DNA from: Seohaeicola saemankumensis | GTDB taxonomy: Bacteria; Pseudomonadota; Alphaproteobacteria; Rhodobacterales; Rhodobacteraceae | NCBI RefSeq assembly: GCF_020171285.1 | Contig: NZ_JAIUZI010000003.1 | Span: 1 to 64,000, forward strand | Direction of reading: 5' to 3' | Length of the DNA stretch: 64,000 bases | In this document: piece by piece, positions 52,459-63,060 of the stretch | Numbering within the stretch: position 1 is the first letter of the stretch | Layout of the letters: each line of letters opens with the position of its first letter | The notes under the pieces: generated by a model | Database searches by the model: none | What the model saw: only the letters and a program-made list of their open reading frames with translations | What the model was told of the DNA's origin: nothing | Position numbers and translations under genes: made by a program

Positions 52459-55179
52459 CTAGGCCAACCGCCCGTGGCAGTGCTTGAATTTCTTGCCACT
52501 ACCGCACGGGCATTTTTCATTCCGCCCGGGGTTGCCCCACGTACTGGGGTCGTCTTCTACAAACCCATCCGCTGCCGATTCTTGTTCAGCTGCCGGAGCA
52601 TCGTTCGCACCCGGATGCTGGGCCTGCGCATTCTTCTGCAGATCCGCCTGCTGCGCCGCAATCTGAGCCAGCATTTGCCGTTGCTCTTCTTCGGTCAGCG
52701 GACGCACGTGCGCCAGTTGCTTTGTTACCGTTTCCCGCAGGGAATCGAGCATGTTTTCGAACAGCTGGAAGCTTTCGTTCTTGTACTCGTTCAACGGATC
52801 GCGCTGTGCGTATCCGCGAAAACCGACGACGGAACGCAAGTGCTCTAGAGTCAGAAGATGCTCGCGCCAATTGGTGTCGATGGTTTGCAAAAGCACCTGT
52901 TTTTCGATGGTGCGCATGTTCTCGGGGCCAAAGTCGACAGCCTTTTTGGCCATCAGTTCGTCGGTGGCCTTGATCAGGCGCTCGCGGATCTCGTCATCAT
53001 CCACACCCTCTTCTGCAGCCCATTCCATTACCGGTACATCCACGCCCAGTTTTTCAATAACCTGAGCGTAAAGGCCTTCGGTGTCCCACTGGTCGGCATA
53101 GGATTTCGGAGGCATGTAGTGCTCGATCAGGTCGTCGATGACCTGATGGCGCATATCGGCGGCGATATCGCTGAGGTCTTCGGCGGCCATGATTTCGTGG
53201 CGCTGCGAAAAAATCACCTTGCGCTGGTCGTTCATGACGTCGTCGAACTTCAGGACATTCTTGCGCATGTCAAAGTTGCGACCCTCGACCTTGGCCTGCG
53301 CGCGTTCGAGCGATTTGTTGACCCAGGGGTGCACAATTGCTTCACCCTCCTTGAGGCCTAGCGTCTTGAGCACTTTGTCCAGACGTTCGGATCCGAAGAT
53401 CCGCATCAGGTCGTCTTCGAGGCTGAGGTAAAACGCGGTACGGCCCGGGTCACCCTGGCGGCCCGAACGACCGCGCAGCTGGTTGTCGATCCGGCGGCTT
53501 TCGTGCCGTTCAGAGGCCATGACATAAAGCCCGCCTGCATCGAGGACCTTCTGTTTTTCCTCGGCGTGTTTGGCTTCTTCCCCGGCGCGCAATTCGGCAG
53601 GGTCGGCGTCTGGGTTTTCCGCCAGCGCCGCCATCACCTTCATATCAACATTCCCGCCCAGCTGAATATCGGTACCACGACCGGCCATGTTAGTGGCAAT
53701 CGTTACCGCACCCAGCCGACCGGCATCGGCTACGATCTGAGCTTCTTTTTCGTGCTGCCGCGCATTCAGGACGTTGTGTTTGATCCCGGCCTGGGTCAGC
53801 ATCTGGCTCAGCATTTCCGACTTTTCGATCGAGGTCGTCCCGACCAAAACCGGCTGCCCCTTTTCGTTGGCTGCCTTGATGTCCTCGATCATGGCCGTGT
53901 ATTTTTCCGCTGCCGTGCGATAGACCTGATCGTCTTCGTCCACCCGTGCAATTGGCCGGTTTGTCGGCACCTCGACAACGCCCAGGCCATAGATCTCGGC
54001 GAATTCTTCGGCCTCGGTCAGCGCGGTACCGGTCATACCACTCAGCTTGTCATACAGACGGAAGTAGTTCTGGAAAGTGACGCTCGCGAGTGTCACGTTT
54101 TCCGGCTGAATCGTAACGCCTTCCTTCGCTTCGATCGCCTGATGCAAACCATCAGACAGACGGCGGCCCGCCATCATGCGACCGGTAAACTCGTCGATCA
54201 GGACAACCTCGCCGTCGCGGACAATGTAATCCTTGTCTTTTTGATAGATCTTGTGCGCGCGCAGACCCTGATTGACGTGATGGACGATCGTCGTGCTTTC
54301 CGGATCATAAAGCGTTTGCCCGTCTTCCAGCAAACCGCGCGCGTGCAACTGCTGCTCAAGAAACTCGTTGCCGTCTTCGGTAAAGGTCACACCACGGGTC
54401 TTTTCGTCCAGCTCGTAGTGATCGTCGGTCAGCGACGGGATGATCGCATCAATGGTAACATAAAGTTCCGACCGATCGTCGGCAGGTCCGGAAATGATCA
54501 ACGGCGTGCGCGCCTCGTCGATCAGGATGCTGTCCACCTCGTCGACGATGGCAAAGTTATGGTGCTTCTGAAAAATCTGCTTCAACTCTGATTTCATGTT
54601 GTCGCGCAGATAGTCGAAGCCGAATTCGTTGTTGGTGCCGTAGGTCACGTCACATTCATATGCCGTGATCTTGCTCTCCTGATCCATTCCCGAGAAGATC
54701 ACGCCGGTGGTCATGCCCAGCGCGGCAAATACCTTGCCCATCCATTCACTGTCACGGCCTGCCAGATAATCGTTGACGGTGACCACATGGACACCCTTGC
54801 CGGTCAAGGCGTTCAGATAGGCCGGAAAGGTCGCGACAAGCGTCTTGCCTTCACCCGTCTTCATCTCGGAAATGTTGCCCTGATGCAGGAAAACCCCGCC
54901 CATCAATTGAACGTCAAAGGCGCGCAGGCCAAGCGCCCGCTTGGCGCCTTCGCGGACATTGGCAAAGGCCTCGGGCAGCAGATCGTCCAGCGCTTCCCCG
55001 TTCAGCGCCCGTTTGCGCAACTCGGCGGTCTTTTCTTTCAACGCCTCGTCGCTGAGTTTTTCGAACTCCGGTTCAAGAGCGTTGATCTGCTCGATCAGCG
55101 GTCGCGTCGCCTTGATTTTCCGGTCGTTCGGTGTGCCAAAAACCTTTTTGGCGATTGTTCCGATACCCAGCATGCTCAC
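52459..55179 (-). CDS. secA: Preprotein translocase ATPase SecA
   Basis: The motor of Sec-dependent export is 906 residues long, the normal length. Walker A is [12 protein letters not shown] (about 103-113), the DEAD-like box is [16 protein letters not shown] (about 208), and the second nucleotide domain has [22 protein letters not shown] and [11 protein letters not shown]. The C-terminal tail ends with the zinc motif [14 protein letters not shown], which contacts SecB. The start has only a weak ribosome site. It is divergent from ppiC across 181 bases. Confidence 0.98.
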   Translation of the reverse strand: MSMLGIGTIAKKVFGTPNDRKIKATRPLIEQINALEPEFEKLSDEALKEKTAELRKRALNGEALDDLLPEAFANVREGAKRALGLRAFDVQLMGGVFLHQGNISEMKTGEGKTLVATFPAYLNALTGKGVHVVTVNDYLAGRDSEWMGKVFAALGMTTGVIFSGMDQESKITAYECDVTYGTNNEFGFDYLRDNMKSELKQIFQKHHNFAIVDEVDSILIDEARTPLIISGPADDRSELYVTIDAIIPSLTDDHYELDEKTRGVTFTEDGNEFLEQQLHARGLLEDGQTLYDPESTTIVHHVNQGLRAHKIYQKDKDYIVRDGEVVLIDEFTGRMMAGRRLSDGLHQAIEAKEGVTIQPENVTLASVTFQNYFRLYDKLSGMTGTALTEAEEFAEIYGLGVVEVPTNRPIARVDEDDQVYRTAAEKYTAMIEDIKAANEKGQPVLVGTTSIEKSEMLSQMLTQAGIKHNVLNARQHEKEAQIVADAGRLGAVTIATNMAGRGTDIQLGGNVDMKVMAALAENPDADPAELRAGEEAKHAEEKQKVLDAGGLYVMASERHESRRIDNQLRGRSGRQGDPGRTAFYLSLEDDLMRIFGSERLDKVLKTLGLKEGEAIVHPWVNKSLERAQAKVEGRNFDMRKNVLKFDDVMNDQRKVIFSQRHEIMAAEDLSDIAADMRHQVIDDLIEHYMPPKSYADQWDTEGLYAQVIEKLGVDVPVMEWAAEEGVDDDEIRERLIKATDELMAKKAVDFGPENMRTIEKQVLLQTIDTNWREHLLTLEHLRSVVGFRGYAQRDPLNEYKNESFQLFENMLDSLRETVTKQLAHVRPLTEEEQRQMLAQIAAQQADLQKNAQAQHPGANDAPAAEQESAADGFVEDDPSTWGNPGRNEKCPCGSGKKFKHCHGRLA

Positions 55180-55360
55180 TCCGGCTGATCTGACTTTTCC
55201 GTGCCCGTGTTTGTGGTTCTGTCAGGCTTGCCCGTCTTGCGCACAACCCATAGATACGGGGGGAACGACGGCCCGGCCCAACGGCCACAAGGCGATGTAA
55301 GGGTCGGGTGAAACAGTGTCAACGCCGCGCCCGGTCGCGGCCCCTGAATAGGACGAATCA

Positions 55361-56209
55361 ATGCCCAAAGGTCTCACTTTTCTGTCGGCTTTTGCCGTTT
55401 CGGCAATGTTGGCAATGCCCCTGACAGCGGCTGAGCCTGACGCCGACACGGTTGTGGCACGGGTCAACGGCGAGGAAATAACCCTTGGGCATATGATTGT
55501 TGCGCGGGCGAACCTGCCCGAACAGTATCAGCAACTGCCGCCCGAGGTGCTGTACAACGCCATTCTGGACCAGCTGATCCAACAAAATGCGCTGAAACAA
55601 TCGAACACGGACGACGTGCCGCAGTTTGTTGAACTCTCGCTCGAAAACGAACGCCGGGCTCTGCTCGCGGCCAACGTGATCGAACAGATCATGTCAGACT
55701 CTGTTTCCGAAGCCGGGGTGCGGGCCGCGTACGACGAAAAATATGCCGACGGTTTCGGCGGGGACGAATATAACGCGTCTCATATTCTGGTCGAAACCGA
55801 GGAAGAGGCGCAGGCAATCAAGACTGCGCTGGATCAGGGCGCGGATTTCGCAGAGACCGCCAAGGAAAAATCGACAGGGCCGTCCGGGCCGTCGGGTGGT
55901 GAACTCGGGTGGTTCGGCACGGGCCGAATGGTGCCGGAATTCGAAGCTGCAGTGGAATCACTGCAGCCACAGCAAATCTCGGATCCGGTTCAGACCCAGT
56001 TCGGCTGGCACGTCATCAAGCTGAACGAAAAGCGCAAATCCGCAGCGCCGTCGTTTGAAGAAGTCGGCGGTGAAATCGCGGACGAACTGCGCCAACGGGC
56101 TTTTGAGGCCCGGGTCGACGAATTGATGAGTGCAGCCAAGGTTGAGCGGCCCGAGATCGAAGGGCTGTCACCTGAAATTCTGCAGAATGTTGATCTGGTA
56201 AGGAACTGA
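55361..56209 (+). CDS. Exported parvulin-type peptidyl-prolyl isomerase
   Basis: This 282-residue protein has a signal peptide (about 1-23, FLSAFAVSAMLAMPLTA). An N-terminal helical SurA-like part (VNGEEITLGHMIVARANLPEQYQ) is followed by a rotamase domain (about 135-235) with NASHILVETEEEAQ, GPSGPSGGELGWFGTGRMVPEFE and FGWHVIKLNEKR, the standard PpiC signature. It helps fold exported proteins in the periplasm. AGGA precedes the start. It lies four bases before argJ and is divergent from secA. Confidence 0.92.
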   Translation: MPKGLTFLSAFAVSAMLAMPLTAAEPDADTVVARVNGEEITLGHMIVARANLPEQYQQLPPEVLYNAILDQLIQQNALKQSNTDDVPQFVELSLENERRALLAANVIEQIMSDSVSEAGVRAAYDEKYADGFGGDEYNASHILVETEEEAQAIKTALDQGADFAETAKEKSTGPSGPSGGELGWFGTGRMVPEFEAAVESLQPQQISDPVQTQFGWHVIKLNEKRKSAAPSFEEVGGEIADELRQRAFEARVDELMSAAKVERPEIEGLSPEILQNVDLVRN

Positions 56210-56213
56210 TACT

Positions 56214-57440
56214 GTGGCGAAATCATTGCCTGTTTCCCCGTTGGCCCCCAAAAATTTTCCGGATCTTCCGGAAGTCTCGGGTGTGACCTTTGCCACAGCA
56301 GCCGCCGGTGTTCGGTATCAAGGGCGTGATGATGTGATGTTGGCGTTGCTGGCCCCCGGTACATCTGTGGCCGGAGTTTTCACCCGCTCTGCGACCCGTT
56401 CTGCGCCGGTGCTGGACTGTCAGGCAAAGTTGGGCGGCGCGTCTGATGCAGGCGCCGCGATTCTGGTGAATTCCGGAAACTCGAACGCCTTTACCGGTCA
56501 CTACGGTCAGACATCTGTATCAGAACTGACCCAGGCCGTTTCCCAGATCACCGGCTGCCCTCAGGAGCGCGTGTTCACAGCCTCGACTGGTGTCATCGGC
56601 GAACCGCTGCCGCATGACCGGATCGTTGCAAAGCTTGGCGACCTGAACGCCGACCTTGCCAGCGATGCAATCGACAAAGCAGCGCGGGCGATCATGACCA
56701 CCGATACCTTTGCCAAGGGCGCGTCCAGACAGCTCTCGGTCGGCGGGAAAACAGTCTCTATTGCCGGTATCGCCAAGGGTTCGGGGATGATCGCGCCGGA
56801 CATGGCGACCATGCTGGTCTACATTTTTACTGATGGCGCGATCCCTCATGATCAACTGCAAGGCCTGGTGTCAAAGCATTCGGACAGCACGTTCAACTGC
56901 ATAACAGTCGACAGCGATACATCGACGTCCGACAGCCTGATGGTCTGCGCCACAGGCGCTTCGGGTGTTGATGTTTCAGGAAACGAAGGCTTCTCCGCCG
57001 CTTTGCATGAGGTGATGCTGGATCTGGCGCATCAGGTCGTCCGCGACGGAGAAGGTGCCACAAAATTTGTCGAAATCCGAGTGACCGGCGCGGCCAACGA
57101 TACGGACGCAAAAACACACGGCTTGTCCATTGCCAACTCACCCCTGGTCAAGACGGCCATCGCAGGAGAAGACCCGAACTGGGGCCGAGTGGTCATGGCC
57201 ATTGGCAAATCTGGCGCGGCTGCGGATCGGGATTTGTTGTCGATCTGGTTTGGCGATCTTCTGGTCGCCGAAAACGGCTGGGTCAGCCCTGACTATAGCG
57301 AAAGCGACGCCGCTACCTACATGAAGCAGCAGGATCTGGTGATTCACGTCAATCTGGGTCTGGGGGAAGGCAGAGCAACCGTTTGGACCTGCGATCTGAC
57401 GCATGGCTACATCAGCATCAACGCCGATTACCGATCATGA
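56214..57440 (+). CDS. argJ: Bifunctional ornithine acetyltransferase / N-acetylglutamate synthase
   Basis: ArgJ moves the acetyl group of N-acetylornithine to glutamate in the cyclic arginine pathway. The 408-residue precursor splits itself before Thr in the KGSGMIAPDMATMLVYIFTDG-type motif (near residue 200), giving two chains. Other features are FTRSATRSAPVLDC, VNSGNSNAFTG, FTASTGVIGEPLP and the second-chain FNCITVDSDTSTSD and EDPNWGRVVMAIG. The GTG start at 56214 lies four bases after ppiC; its stop overlaps mutT as ATGA. Confidence 0.96.
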   Translation: MAKSLPVSPLAPKNFPDLPEVSGVTFATAAAGVRYQGRDDVMLALLAPGTSVAGVFTRSATRSAPVLDCQAKLGGASDAGAAILVNSGNSNAFTGHYGQTSVSELTQAVSQITGCPQERVFTASTGVIGEPLPHDRIVAKLGDLNADLASDAIDKAARAIMTTDTFAKGASRQLSVGGKTVSIAGIAKGSGMIAPDMATMLVYIFTDGAIPHDQLQGLVSKHSDSTFNCITVDSDTSTSDSLMVCATGASGVDVSGNEGFSAALHEVMLDLAHQVVRDGEGATKFVEIRVTGAANDTDAKTHGLSIANSPLVKTAIAGEDPNWGRVVMAIGKSGAAADRDLLSIWFGDLLVAENGWVSPDYSESDAATYMKQQDLVIHVNLGLGEGRATVWTCDLTHGYISINADYRS

Positions 57441-57835
57441 AGACGATTCTGGTTTCGGCGGTTGCCTTGATTGACGTTGACGGCAGGGTGCTGCTAGCGC
57501 AACGCCCGGAAGGCAAAAGCATGGCCGGCATGTGGGAGTTTCCAGGTGGTAAAGTCGAAAACAACGAGACGCCCGAGGTGGCTCTGATCCGCGAATTGGA
57601 AGAGGAGCTCGGAATCAACACCTGGGCCTCTTGCCTAGCGCCGCTCACCTTCGCAAGCCACAGCTACGATGATTTTCATTTGCTGATGCCGTTGTTCGCC
57701 TGTCGCAAATGGGAGGGGTCTCCGCGTCCCCGCGAGGGGCAAACCTTGAAATGGGTCCGCGCCCGCGATCTGCGCGATTACCCGATGCCGCCGGCGGATA
57801 TTCCGTTGATTCCTATCCTTCGTGACTGGCTGTGA
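57437..57835 (+). CDS. mutT: 8-oxo-dGTP diphosphatase MutT (Nudix)
   Basis: This 132-residue Nudix hydrolase removes oxidised guanine nucleotides. It begins ILVSAVALIDVDGRVLLAQRPEGK, then WEFPGGKVENNETPEVALIR and ELEEELGI, the complete Nudix box (about 34-57) with the catalytic Glu cluster REL-x-EE-x-GI. The closing LKWVRARDLRDYPMPPAD is typical of MutT. The start at 57437 overlaps the argJ stop by four bases; a longer frame from 57383 lies inside argJ. Confidence 0.93.
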   Translation: MKTILVSAVALIDVDGRVLLAQRPEGKSMAGMWEFPGGKVENNETPEVALIRELEEELGINTWASCLAPLTFASHSYDDFHLLMPLFACRKWEGSPRPREGQTLKWVRARDLRDYPMPPADIPLIPILRDWL

Positions 57836-58029
57836 CGAATCAGTAGCACCCTTAAAGGAGAGTGGATGGCGTGTTACTCCACCCCTCATATTGGGTGAGT
57901 TATCCACAGTTTGCCTATATTTTGTACGAAAACCGAAAAAATTAGCTGTTTTGTAACACGATTAAGCATTTTTTATTTTCTTTTTATGAATATACTGAAG
58001 ACGTCCAGTTCTTTTGGGGAGGATTTGAC
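57836..58029. promoter_or_regulatory. AT-rich intergenic region with a consensus DnaA-box sequence
   Basis: A hairpin-like CACCC/GGGTG lies around 57881-57897 after mutT. TTATCCACA (57900-57908) equals the consensus DnaA box, and the next about 80 bases are strongly A/T-rich (CGAAAAAATT, ATTTTTTATTTTC-type runs). Only one box was seen, so it need not be an origin; the A/T-rich part is probably the promoter region of the small gene at 58030. Confidence 0.35.
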
Positions 58030-58164
58030 TTGCTTCGAACCATCACAGTCGGCACGTGCGTCTCTATTCAAGGTACGTTTGTCCGGTCGCTTCCGAATGG
58101 CAAGATCGCCGTTCGGGTCGGCAACAATGTGTACGAAGGCAGGCCTGTTGTGGCCGCGGCTTAG
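58030..58164 (+). CDS. Small 44-residue protein, TTG start
   Basis: This short gene has a strong Shine-Dalgarno sequence GGGGAGG (58016-58022) seven bases before a TTG start. The protein begins MLRTITVGTCVSIQG and ends VRVGNNVYEG followed by RPVVAAA; it looks like a compact beta-rich peptide with one Cys at position 10. The stop is TAG at 58162. It is followed by a strong terminator (58202-58234) and preceded by an A/T-rich promoter-like region, so it appears to be its own transcription unit between mutT and the end of infB. Codon use matches the neighbours. I do not know a function. Confidence 0.7.
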   Translation: MLRTITVGTCVSIQGTFVRSLPNGKIAVRVGNNVYEGRPVVAAA

Positions 58165-58201
58165 CTTCAGACCTTTCAGACCACAAAAACCAGAAGAAAA
58201 A

Positions 58202-58234
58202 GGGGGACAGCACGCACGGCGCTGTCCCCCTTTT
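58202..58234. terminator. Bidirectional rho-independent terminator
   Basis: GGGGGACAGC (58202-58211) pairs perfectly with GCTGTCCCCC (58221-58230) and is flanked by AAAA on the left and TTTT on the right. It ends both the small plus-strand gene and the minus-strand rimP-nusA-infB operon. Confidence 0.92.
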
Positions 58235-58283
58235 CTTGTAGGCTCTGGTTCCGTTACCGAAACCGAATCTGGCGCGACGCGGC

Positions 58284-60779
58284 CTAGTCGAGCGTCCGCG
58301 TTACCTCTTCGCGCTCGAAAATCTCGATCACATCGCCTTCGCGGATGTCCTCGTAATTTTCAAAGGCCATGCCGCATTCCTGACCCGACTGGACTTCCGA
58401 CACTTCGTCTTTGAAGCGCTTGAGGGTTTTCAACGTCCCCTCGTGGATCACCACGTTGTCCCGCAGCAGGCGCACACCGGCCGACCGGCGGGCAACGCCC
58501 TCGGTAACCAGACAGCCGGCAACTCTGCCAACGCCGGTCACTTTGAAGACCTCTTTGATCTCGGCATAACCGATGAACTTCTCGCGAATCTCGGCGCTCA
58601 GCAGACCGCTGGCGGCCGCTTTCACGTCGTCTACAAGGTCGTAGATCACCGAATAGTACCGGATCTCGACCCCTTTCTGGTTCGCTGTGTTCCGCGCGCT
58701 GGCGTTGGCCCGCACGTTGAAACCCATGATCGGCGCACCAGAAGCTTCGGCCAGGCCAACATCTGTTTCCGTGATCGCGCCGACACCGTAGTGGAGCACG
58801 CGCACGCGAACTTCGTCGTTGCCGATCTTTTCCATCGCCTGAACGATAGCCTCGGCAGAACCCTGCACGTCGGCTTTGACGAGAATCGGCAGTTCAGCGA
58901 CGCTCTCGTCTTCCTTGGCTTTGGCCATCAGCTGTTCCAGCGTGGTCGCGGCTCCGGCTGCGGCGCGTTTCTCCTTGGCCGCTTTCTCGCGATATTCAGC
59001 GATCTCGCGTGCCTGCGCCTCGGTTTCGACCACGTTCAGGACGTCGCCCGCTTCGGGCGTGCCATTCAGACCCAGAACCTCAACTGGTACCGACGGGCCA
59101 GCTGATTTGACGCGCGCGCCTTTGTCGTTCTCCATGGCCCGGACCTTGCCCCACTGTTCGCCGACGACAAAGATGTCGCCTTGGTTCAGTGTGCCAGTCT
59201 GCACCAGAACCGTGGCCACAGGACCGCGACCAACGTCCAGCTGCGCCTCGATCACGGCGCCTTGTGCCGCCCGATTCGGGTTGGCTTTCAGTTCCAGAAT
59301 TTCGGACTGCAGCGCAATCGCTTCGAGCAGTTCGTCCAGACCCTGGCCCGTGATCGCCGAAACTTCGACGTCCTGCACCTCGCCAGACATCTTTTCAACA
59401 ATCACTTCGTGCTGCAGCAGGTCGGTCCGCACCTTGTCCGGATCCGCATCGTGCTTGTCGATCTTGTTGATCGCCACAATCATCGGAACGTCCGCCGCCT
59501 TGGCGTGATTGATCGCCTCGATCGTCTGCGGCATCACCGCATCGTCCGCCGCGACAACCAGAACAACGATGTCCGTGACCTGCGCACCGCGCGACCGCAT
59601 CGACGTAAAGGCCGCGTGGCCCGGTGTATCGAGGAAGGTCAGCAGCTGGCCGCTGTCGGTCTTCACCTGGTACGCGCCGATATGCTGCGTGATGCCGCCC
59701 GCTTCACCCGACACGACCTTGGCGTTCCGGATGGCATCCAGCAGCGAAGTCTTGCCGTGGTCAACGTGGCCCATGATGGTGACCACCGGAGGACGCGGAA
59801 CCAGATCGCCCTCATCGTCCTCGACTGTCTGAATGACATCTTCGACGTCAGCGTCAGACACCCGCACGACCTTGTGGCCGAACTCCTCAATGATCAGCTC
59901 GGCTGTATCGGCATCAATGGTCTGGTTCTGAGTAACCATCATGCCCATCTGCATCAGCGATTTGACAACCTCGCCGACACGTTCCGCCATGCGGTTGGCC
60001 AATTCGCTGACCACGATCGCTTCAGGCAGCTGAACTTCACGGACAACCTTTTCCCGTTCGACCGGTCCGCCCATGGCTTTTTGACGCGCGCGTTCCTGCT
60101 TTCGCTTCATCGCGGCCATGGACCGCTGGCGTCCACCCTCACCACCACGCAGAGCCTGGTTCAGGGTCAGCTTGCCGGAACGGCGGCCATCGTCATCGCG
60201 GCCCTTGCCGCGGTTCTGGCGCTGCTCACGCTCACGATCAGCTTTGCGCGGTGCCTGCGACGGTGCCGGTTTGTTGGCTGCCGGTCCACGGCTATCGTCC
60301 GCTTTAGGTGCCGGCGCAGGTGCAGCCGCAGCACGTTTGGCAGCCTCCTCGGCCTCCTTGCGCGCGCGCTCTTCCTGCTCGGCCCTTTCACGGGCCCGCT
60401 CCTCGGCTTCGCGCTGTTCACGCTCCTTGGCCTCGGCCTCTGCACGGCGGCGCTCACGCTCTTCGGCGCGCGCTTTTTCTTCCGCTTCGCGTTGTGCGGC
60501 TTCCTCGGATTCGCGTGCTTTTGCGGCCTGAACCGCCTTTAGCCGACGCGCCATTTCCGCATCCGTAATCCCGGCCGGACGCCGCGACGGATCGCCAATC
60601 GGGGCAGCAGACGCACCGCCAGCTTTTCCAGCACCCGGCTTGGGCACCACAACGCGCTTGCGCTTGGTTTCCACCACGACATTCTTGGTCCGACCATGGC
60701 TGAAACTCTGTTTCACATTCCCCGGACGGGAACCCCCACCACGCAGACCCAAAGTCTTTTTGCCGTCACTATCGCTCAT
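58284..60779 (-). CDS. infB: Translation initiation factor IF-2
   Basis: This GTPase brings initiator tRNA to the 30S subunit. The 831-residue protein has a short basic IF2 N-terminal start ([20 protein letters not shown]), a long charged Arg/Glu/Ala coiled-coil region (about 75-170), then IF2_N (about 255). The G domain has [12 protein letters not shown] (about 336), [12 protein letters not shown] and [10 protein letters not shown], followed by domains II-IV ([28 protein letters not shown] at the end). It lies eight bases after the YlxR gene and is the last gene of the operon; the terminator at 58202-58234 follows. Confidence 0.97.
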   Translation of the reverse strand: MSDSDGKKTLGLRGGGSRPGNVKQSFSHGRTKNVVVETKRKRVVVPKPGAGKAGGASAAPIGDPSRRPAGITDAEMARRLKAVQAAKARESEEAAQREAEEKARAEERERRRAEAEAKEREQREAEERARERAEQEERARKEAEEAAKRAAAAPAPAPKADDSRGPAANKPAPSQAPRKADREREQRQNRGKGRDDDGRRSGKLTLNQALRGGEGGRQRSMAAMKRKQERARQKAMGGPVEREKVVREVQLPEAIVVSELANRMAERVGEVVKSLMQMGMMVTQNQTIDADTAELIIEEFGHKVVRVSDADVEDVIQTVEDDEGDLVPRPPVVTIMGHVDHGKTSLLDAIRNAKVVSGEAGGITQHIGAYQVKTDSGQLLTFLDTPGHAAFTSMRSRGAQVTDIVVLVVAADDAVMPQTIEAINHAKAADVPMIVAINKIDKHDADPDKVRTDLLQHEVIVEKMSGEVQDVEVSAITGQGLDELLEAIALQSEILELKANPNRAAQGAVIEAQLDVGRGPVATVLVQTGTLNQGDIFVVGEQWGKVRAMENDKGARVKSAGPSVPVEVLGLNGTPEAGDVLNVVETEAQAREIAEYREKAAKEKRAAAGAATTLEQLMAKAKEDESVAELPILVKADVQGSAEAIVQAMEKIGNDEVRVRVLHYGVGAITETDVGLAEASGAPIMGFNVRANASARNTANQKGVEIRYYSVIYDLVDDVKAAASGLLSAEIREKFIGYAEIKEVFKVTGVGRVAGCLVTEGVARRSAGVRLLRDNVVIHEGTLKTLKRFKDEVSEVQSGQECGMAFENYEDIREGDVIEIFEREEVTRTLD

Positions 60780-60787
60780 AAAGCTCT

Positions 60788-61408
60788 TTATCCTTCCCGG
60801 TGGCCGTTGCCACCGTACGTTTCGCGCAATCCACGCAACCGCTGCGCTTCCTCTACAACACGTTGACCGAGTCCACCAGAGGCGAGCGCGGCATGTATCA
60901 CAGTTTGACGACCAAAGGCCATGCCAAGCTCATCCGCGGTCAACCAGCCGATGTACCGGCCAAAATGTGGCGTACTCAGTTTCGACTTGCCGCGACCTGA
61001 TCCGTCGACCGCTTGCAACAAGACCTGAGCCTGTTCGGTATCGAGCCAGGACTTGACCTTTTCATACCCTGCAACCGCGTCACCCGACTTCCGTGCCAGG
61101 CTCAGAAGATCGATGACCCGACGCACCAATTGGCGCTCAACAACATCGATCAAACCATCCGGAACCGAAACCTGCTGTTTAAGCCCACGGGCAAACAGCT
61201 TTTTCTTGATGGCCGCCTCTAGGGCGGCCCGGTCCGCAGACACGTATACCCCTCGTCCTGGCAATTTGCCCAGAACATCCGGAACGATCTGACCATCTGG
61301 CCCTGCCACAAAGCGGATCAGCCCGAATTTTGGCTGTACCTCACCCGTGGCAATGCACTTGCGGTCTGGACCGTCGGCCCGGTCCTTTGAGGCGCCACCG
61401 CGTCCCAT
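60788..61408 (-). CDS. YlxR/DUF448 family RNA-binding protein with an L7Ae-like domain
   Basis: This 206-residue protein has an N-terminal DUF448/YlxR domain (about 12-85): [20 protein letters not shown], then [22 protein letters not shown], with the conserved RKC and PGRGVYV. An L7Ae/L30e-like part follows (about 95-185) with [21 protein letters not shown]. It is a usual member of the nusA-infB operon and is thought to bind RNA or the RNase P system in relatives. It sits 23 bases after nusA and eight before infB. Confidence 0.9.
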   Translation of the reverse strand: MGRGGASKDRADGPDRKCIATGEVQPKFGLIRFVAGPDGQIVPDVLGKLPGRGVYVSADRAALEAAIKKKLFARGLKQQVSVPDGLIDVVERQLVRRVIDLLSLARKSGDAVAGYEKVKSWLDTEQAQVLLQAVDGSGRGKSKLSTPHFGRYIGWLTADELGMAFGRQTVIHAALASGGLGQRVVEEAQRLRGLRETYGGNGHREG

Positions 61409-61431
61409 GTCAAAGCCCGCGGGGCCTGAGA

Positions 61432-63060
61432 TCAGGCCCCGGCCTCCTCGTCAGTTTCGGTTTCGATGTCGTCGCCGTCTTCCTCAGCTTCGGCTTCCAG
61501 ATCAGCCGGATCGACCCAACCCAACAGAATGCGGGCCGTCATCACCAGGTTTTGCGCCTCTTCCAGCGAGACATCGAAAGGCTCCAGCAGGCCATCATCC
61601 TTGATTCGCTCACCATTCACCGTGGTCCAGCCACCAGCCAGTTCCCAATCCGCACAGGTTGCGAAATCTTCCAGCGTCTTGACGCCGTCCTTGGCCAAAG
61701 CTTCGATCATCTGGGGTGTCAGGCCGTCGAATTCAACCAGGCTATCCTCGACGCCCAGCGCGCGGGCATTCTCGAGAGCAGCCTTGGCCTGCGCCTCGAG
61801 ATAGTCGCGGGCCCGAGCCTGCAGCTCAGCAGCGGTGCTTTCATCGACACCATCGATCACCAGCAGTTCGTCCAGTTCAACATAGGCAACCTCTTCGAGG
61901 TTGGAGAAGCCTTCCGACACCAGCAACTGGGCAAAGAACTCGTCCAGATCCAGCGTTTCCATAAACAGGCCGGTGCGTGCCTCGAATTCCTTCTGGCGAC
62001 GCGCGCTTTCCTCTTCCTCGGTCATGATGTCGATGTCCAGGCCGGTCAGCTGACTGGCCAGGCGCACGTTCTGACCGCGGCGACCAATCGCCAGCGACAG
62101 CTGCTCTTCGGGCACCACGACTTCAATGCGCTCTGCTTCTTCGTCGAGAACGACCTTGGTCACCTCGGCAGGCTGCAGCGCATTCACCAGGAAGGTCGGC
62201 TGATCCTCGTTCCACGGGATGATGTCGATCTTTTCGCCCTGAAGCTCGTTCACAACCGCTTGCACGCGGCTACCGCGCATACCGACGCAGGCGCCGACAG
62301 GGTCAATGGATCCGTCATAGGAAATCACGGCGATCTTGGCCCGCGAACCGGGATCCCGGGCAACGGCCTTGATCTCGATGATGCCGTCATAGATTTCCGG
62401 CACTTCCATCTTGAACAGTTCGGCCATGAATTCCGGCGCGGTGCGCGACAGGAAAATCTGCGGTCCGCGCGGTTCACGGCGCACATCCTTGATGTAGCAG
62501 CGGATGCGGTCGTTCGGGCGATAGCTTTCACGGCCGATCTTTTCGTTGCGCCGCAGGATGGCTTCGCCAGCGCCAACGTCGACGATGACGTTGCCGTATT
62601 CCTCGCGCTTGACCTGACCGTTGATAATGGTTCCGGCGCGGTCCTTGAATTCCTCGTACTGACGATCGCGCTCTGCTTCGCGCACCTTCTGCAGAATCAC
62701 CTGCTTGGCCGATTGCGCCGCGATCCGGCCCATTTCCACCGGCGGAACTTCTTCGACAAACGTGTCGCCAACTTTGGGATCGGCCATATACTGCTTGGCC
62801 TGCTCGACGGTGAACTCGGCCTGGTAATTCTCCAGCTCGTCATCCTCGACCACGGTGCGAACGCGGGTGAATGTCGCCTTGCCGGTCTTGCGGTCGATCG
62901 ACACGCGGATGTCCATTTCCGCGCCATAGCGGGACTTGGCAGCCCGGGCGAGGCTTTCTTCCATCGCATCGACAACCAGACCGGGATCGATCATCTTTTC
63001 ACGGGCCACGGCCTCTGCGGTCTGCAGAAGCTCCAGCTGGTTGGCAGAAGTGATAGCCAT
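61432..63060 (-). CDS. nusA: Transcription termination/antitermination factor NusA
   Basis: The protein has 542 residues: an N-terminal RNA polymerase-binding domain (ANQLELLQTAEAVAREKMID, about 1-125), an S1 domain (about 135-200), KH1/KH2 domains with CVGMRGSRVQAVVNELQGEKIDI and LAIGRRGQNVRLASQLTG (about 235-345), and two C-terminal acidic repeats with VDESTAAELQARARDYLE. The tail is very acidic (EAEEDGDDIETETDEE). The ATG at 63060 overlaps the last base of the rimP stop (TGATG); a GTG one codon earlier is less likely. Confidence 0.97.
   Translation of the reverse strand: MAITSANQLELLQTAEAVAREKMIDPGLVVDAMEESLARAAKSRYGAEMDIRVSIDRKTGKATFTRVRTVVEDDELENYQAEFTVEQAKQYMADPKVGDTFVEEVPPVEMGRIAAQSAKQVILQKVREAERDRQYEEFKDRAGTIINGQVKREEYGNVIVDVGAGEAILRRNEKIGRESYRPNDRIRCYIKDVRREPRGPQIFLSRTAPEFMAELFKMEVPEIYDGIIEIKAVARDPGSRAKIAVISYDGSIDPVGACVGMRGSRVQAVVNELQGEKIDIIPWNEDQPTFLVNALQPAEVTKVVLDEEAERIEVVVPEEQLSLAIGRRGQNVRLASQLTGLDIDIMTEEEESARRQKEFEARTGLFMETLDLDEFFAQLLVSEGFSNLEEVAYVELDELLVIDGVDESTAAELQARARDYLEAQAKAALENARALGVEDSLVEFDGLTPQMIEALAKDGVKTLEDFATCADWELAGGWTTVNGERIKDDGLLEPFDVSLEEAQNLVMTARILLGWVDPADLEAEAEEDGDDIETETDEEAGA

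Noticed and set aside
53503..54591. 362-codon frame antisense to secA
   Set aside because: secA is unmistakable on the other strand, and the antisense reading is His/Arg/Gln-rich without motifs.
59181..60542. 453-codon plus-strand frame antisense to infB
   Set aside because: Its apparent hydrophobic C-terminus is the reverse reading of the charged Glu/Arg coiled-coil region of infB.
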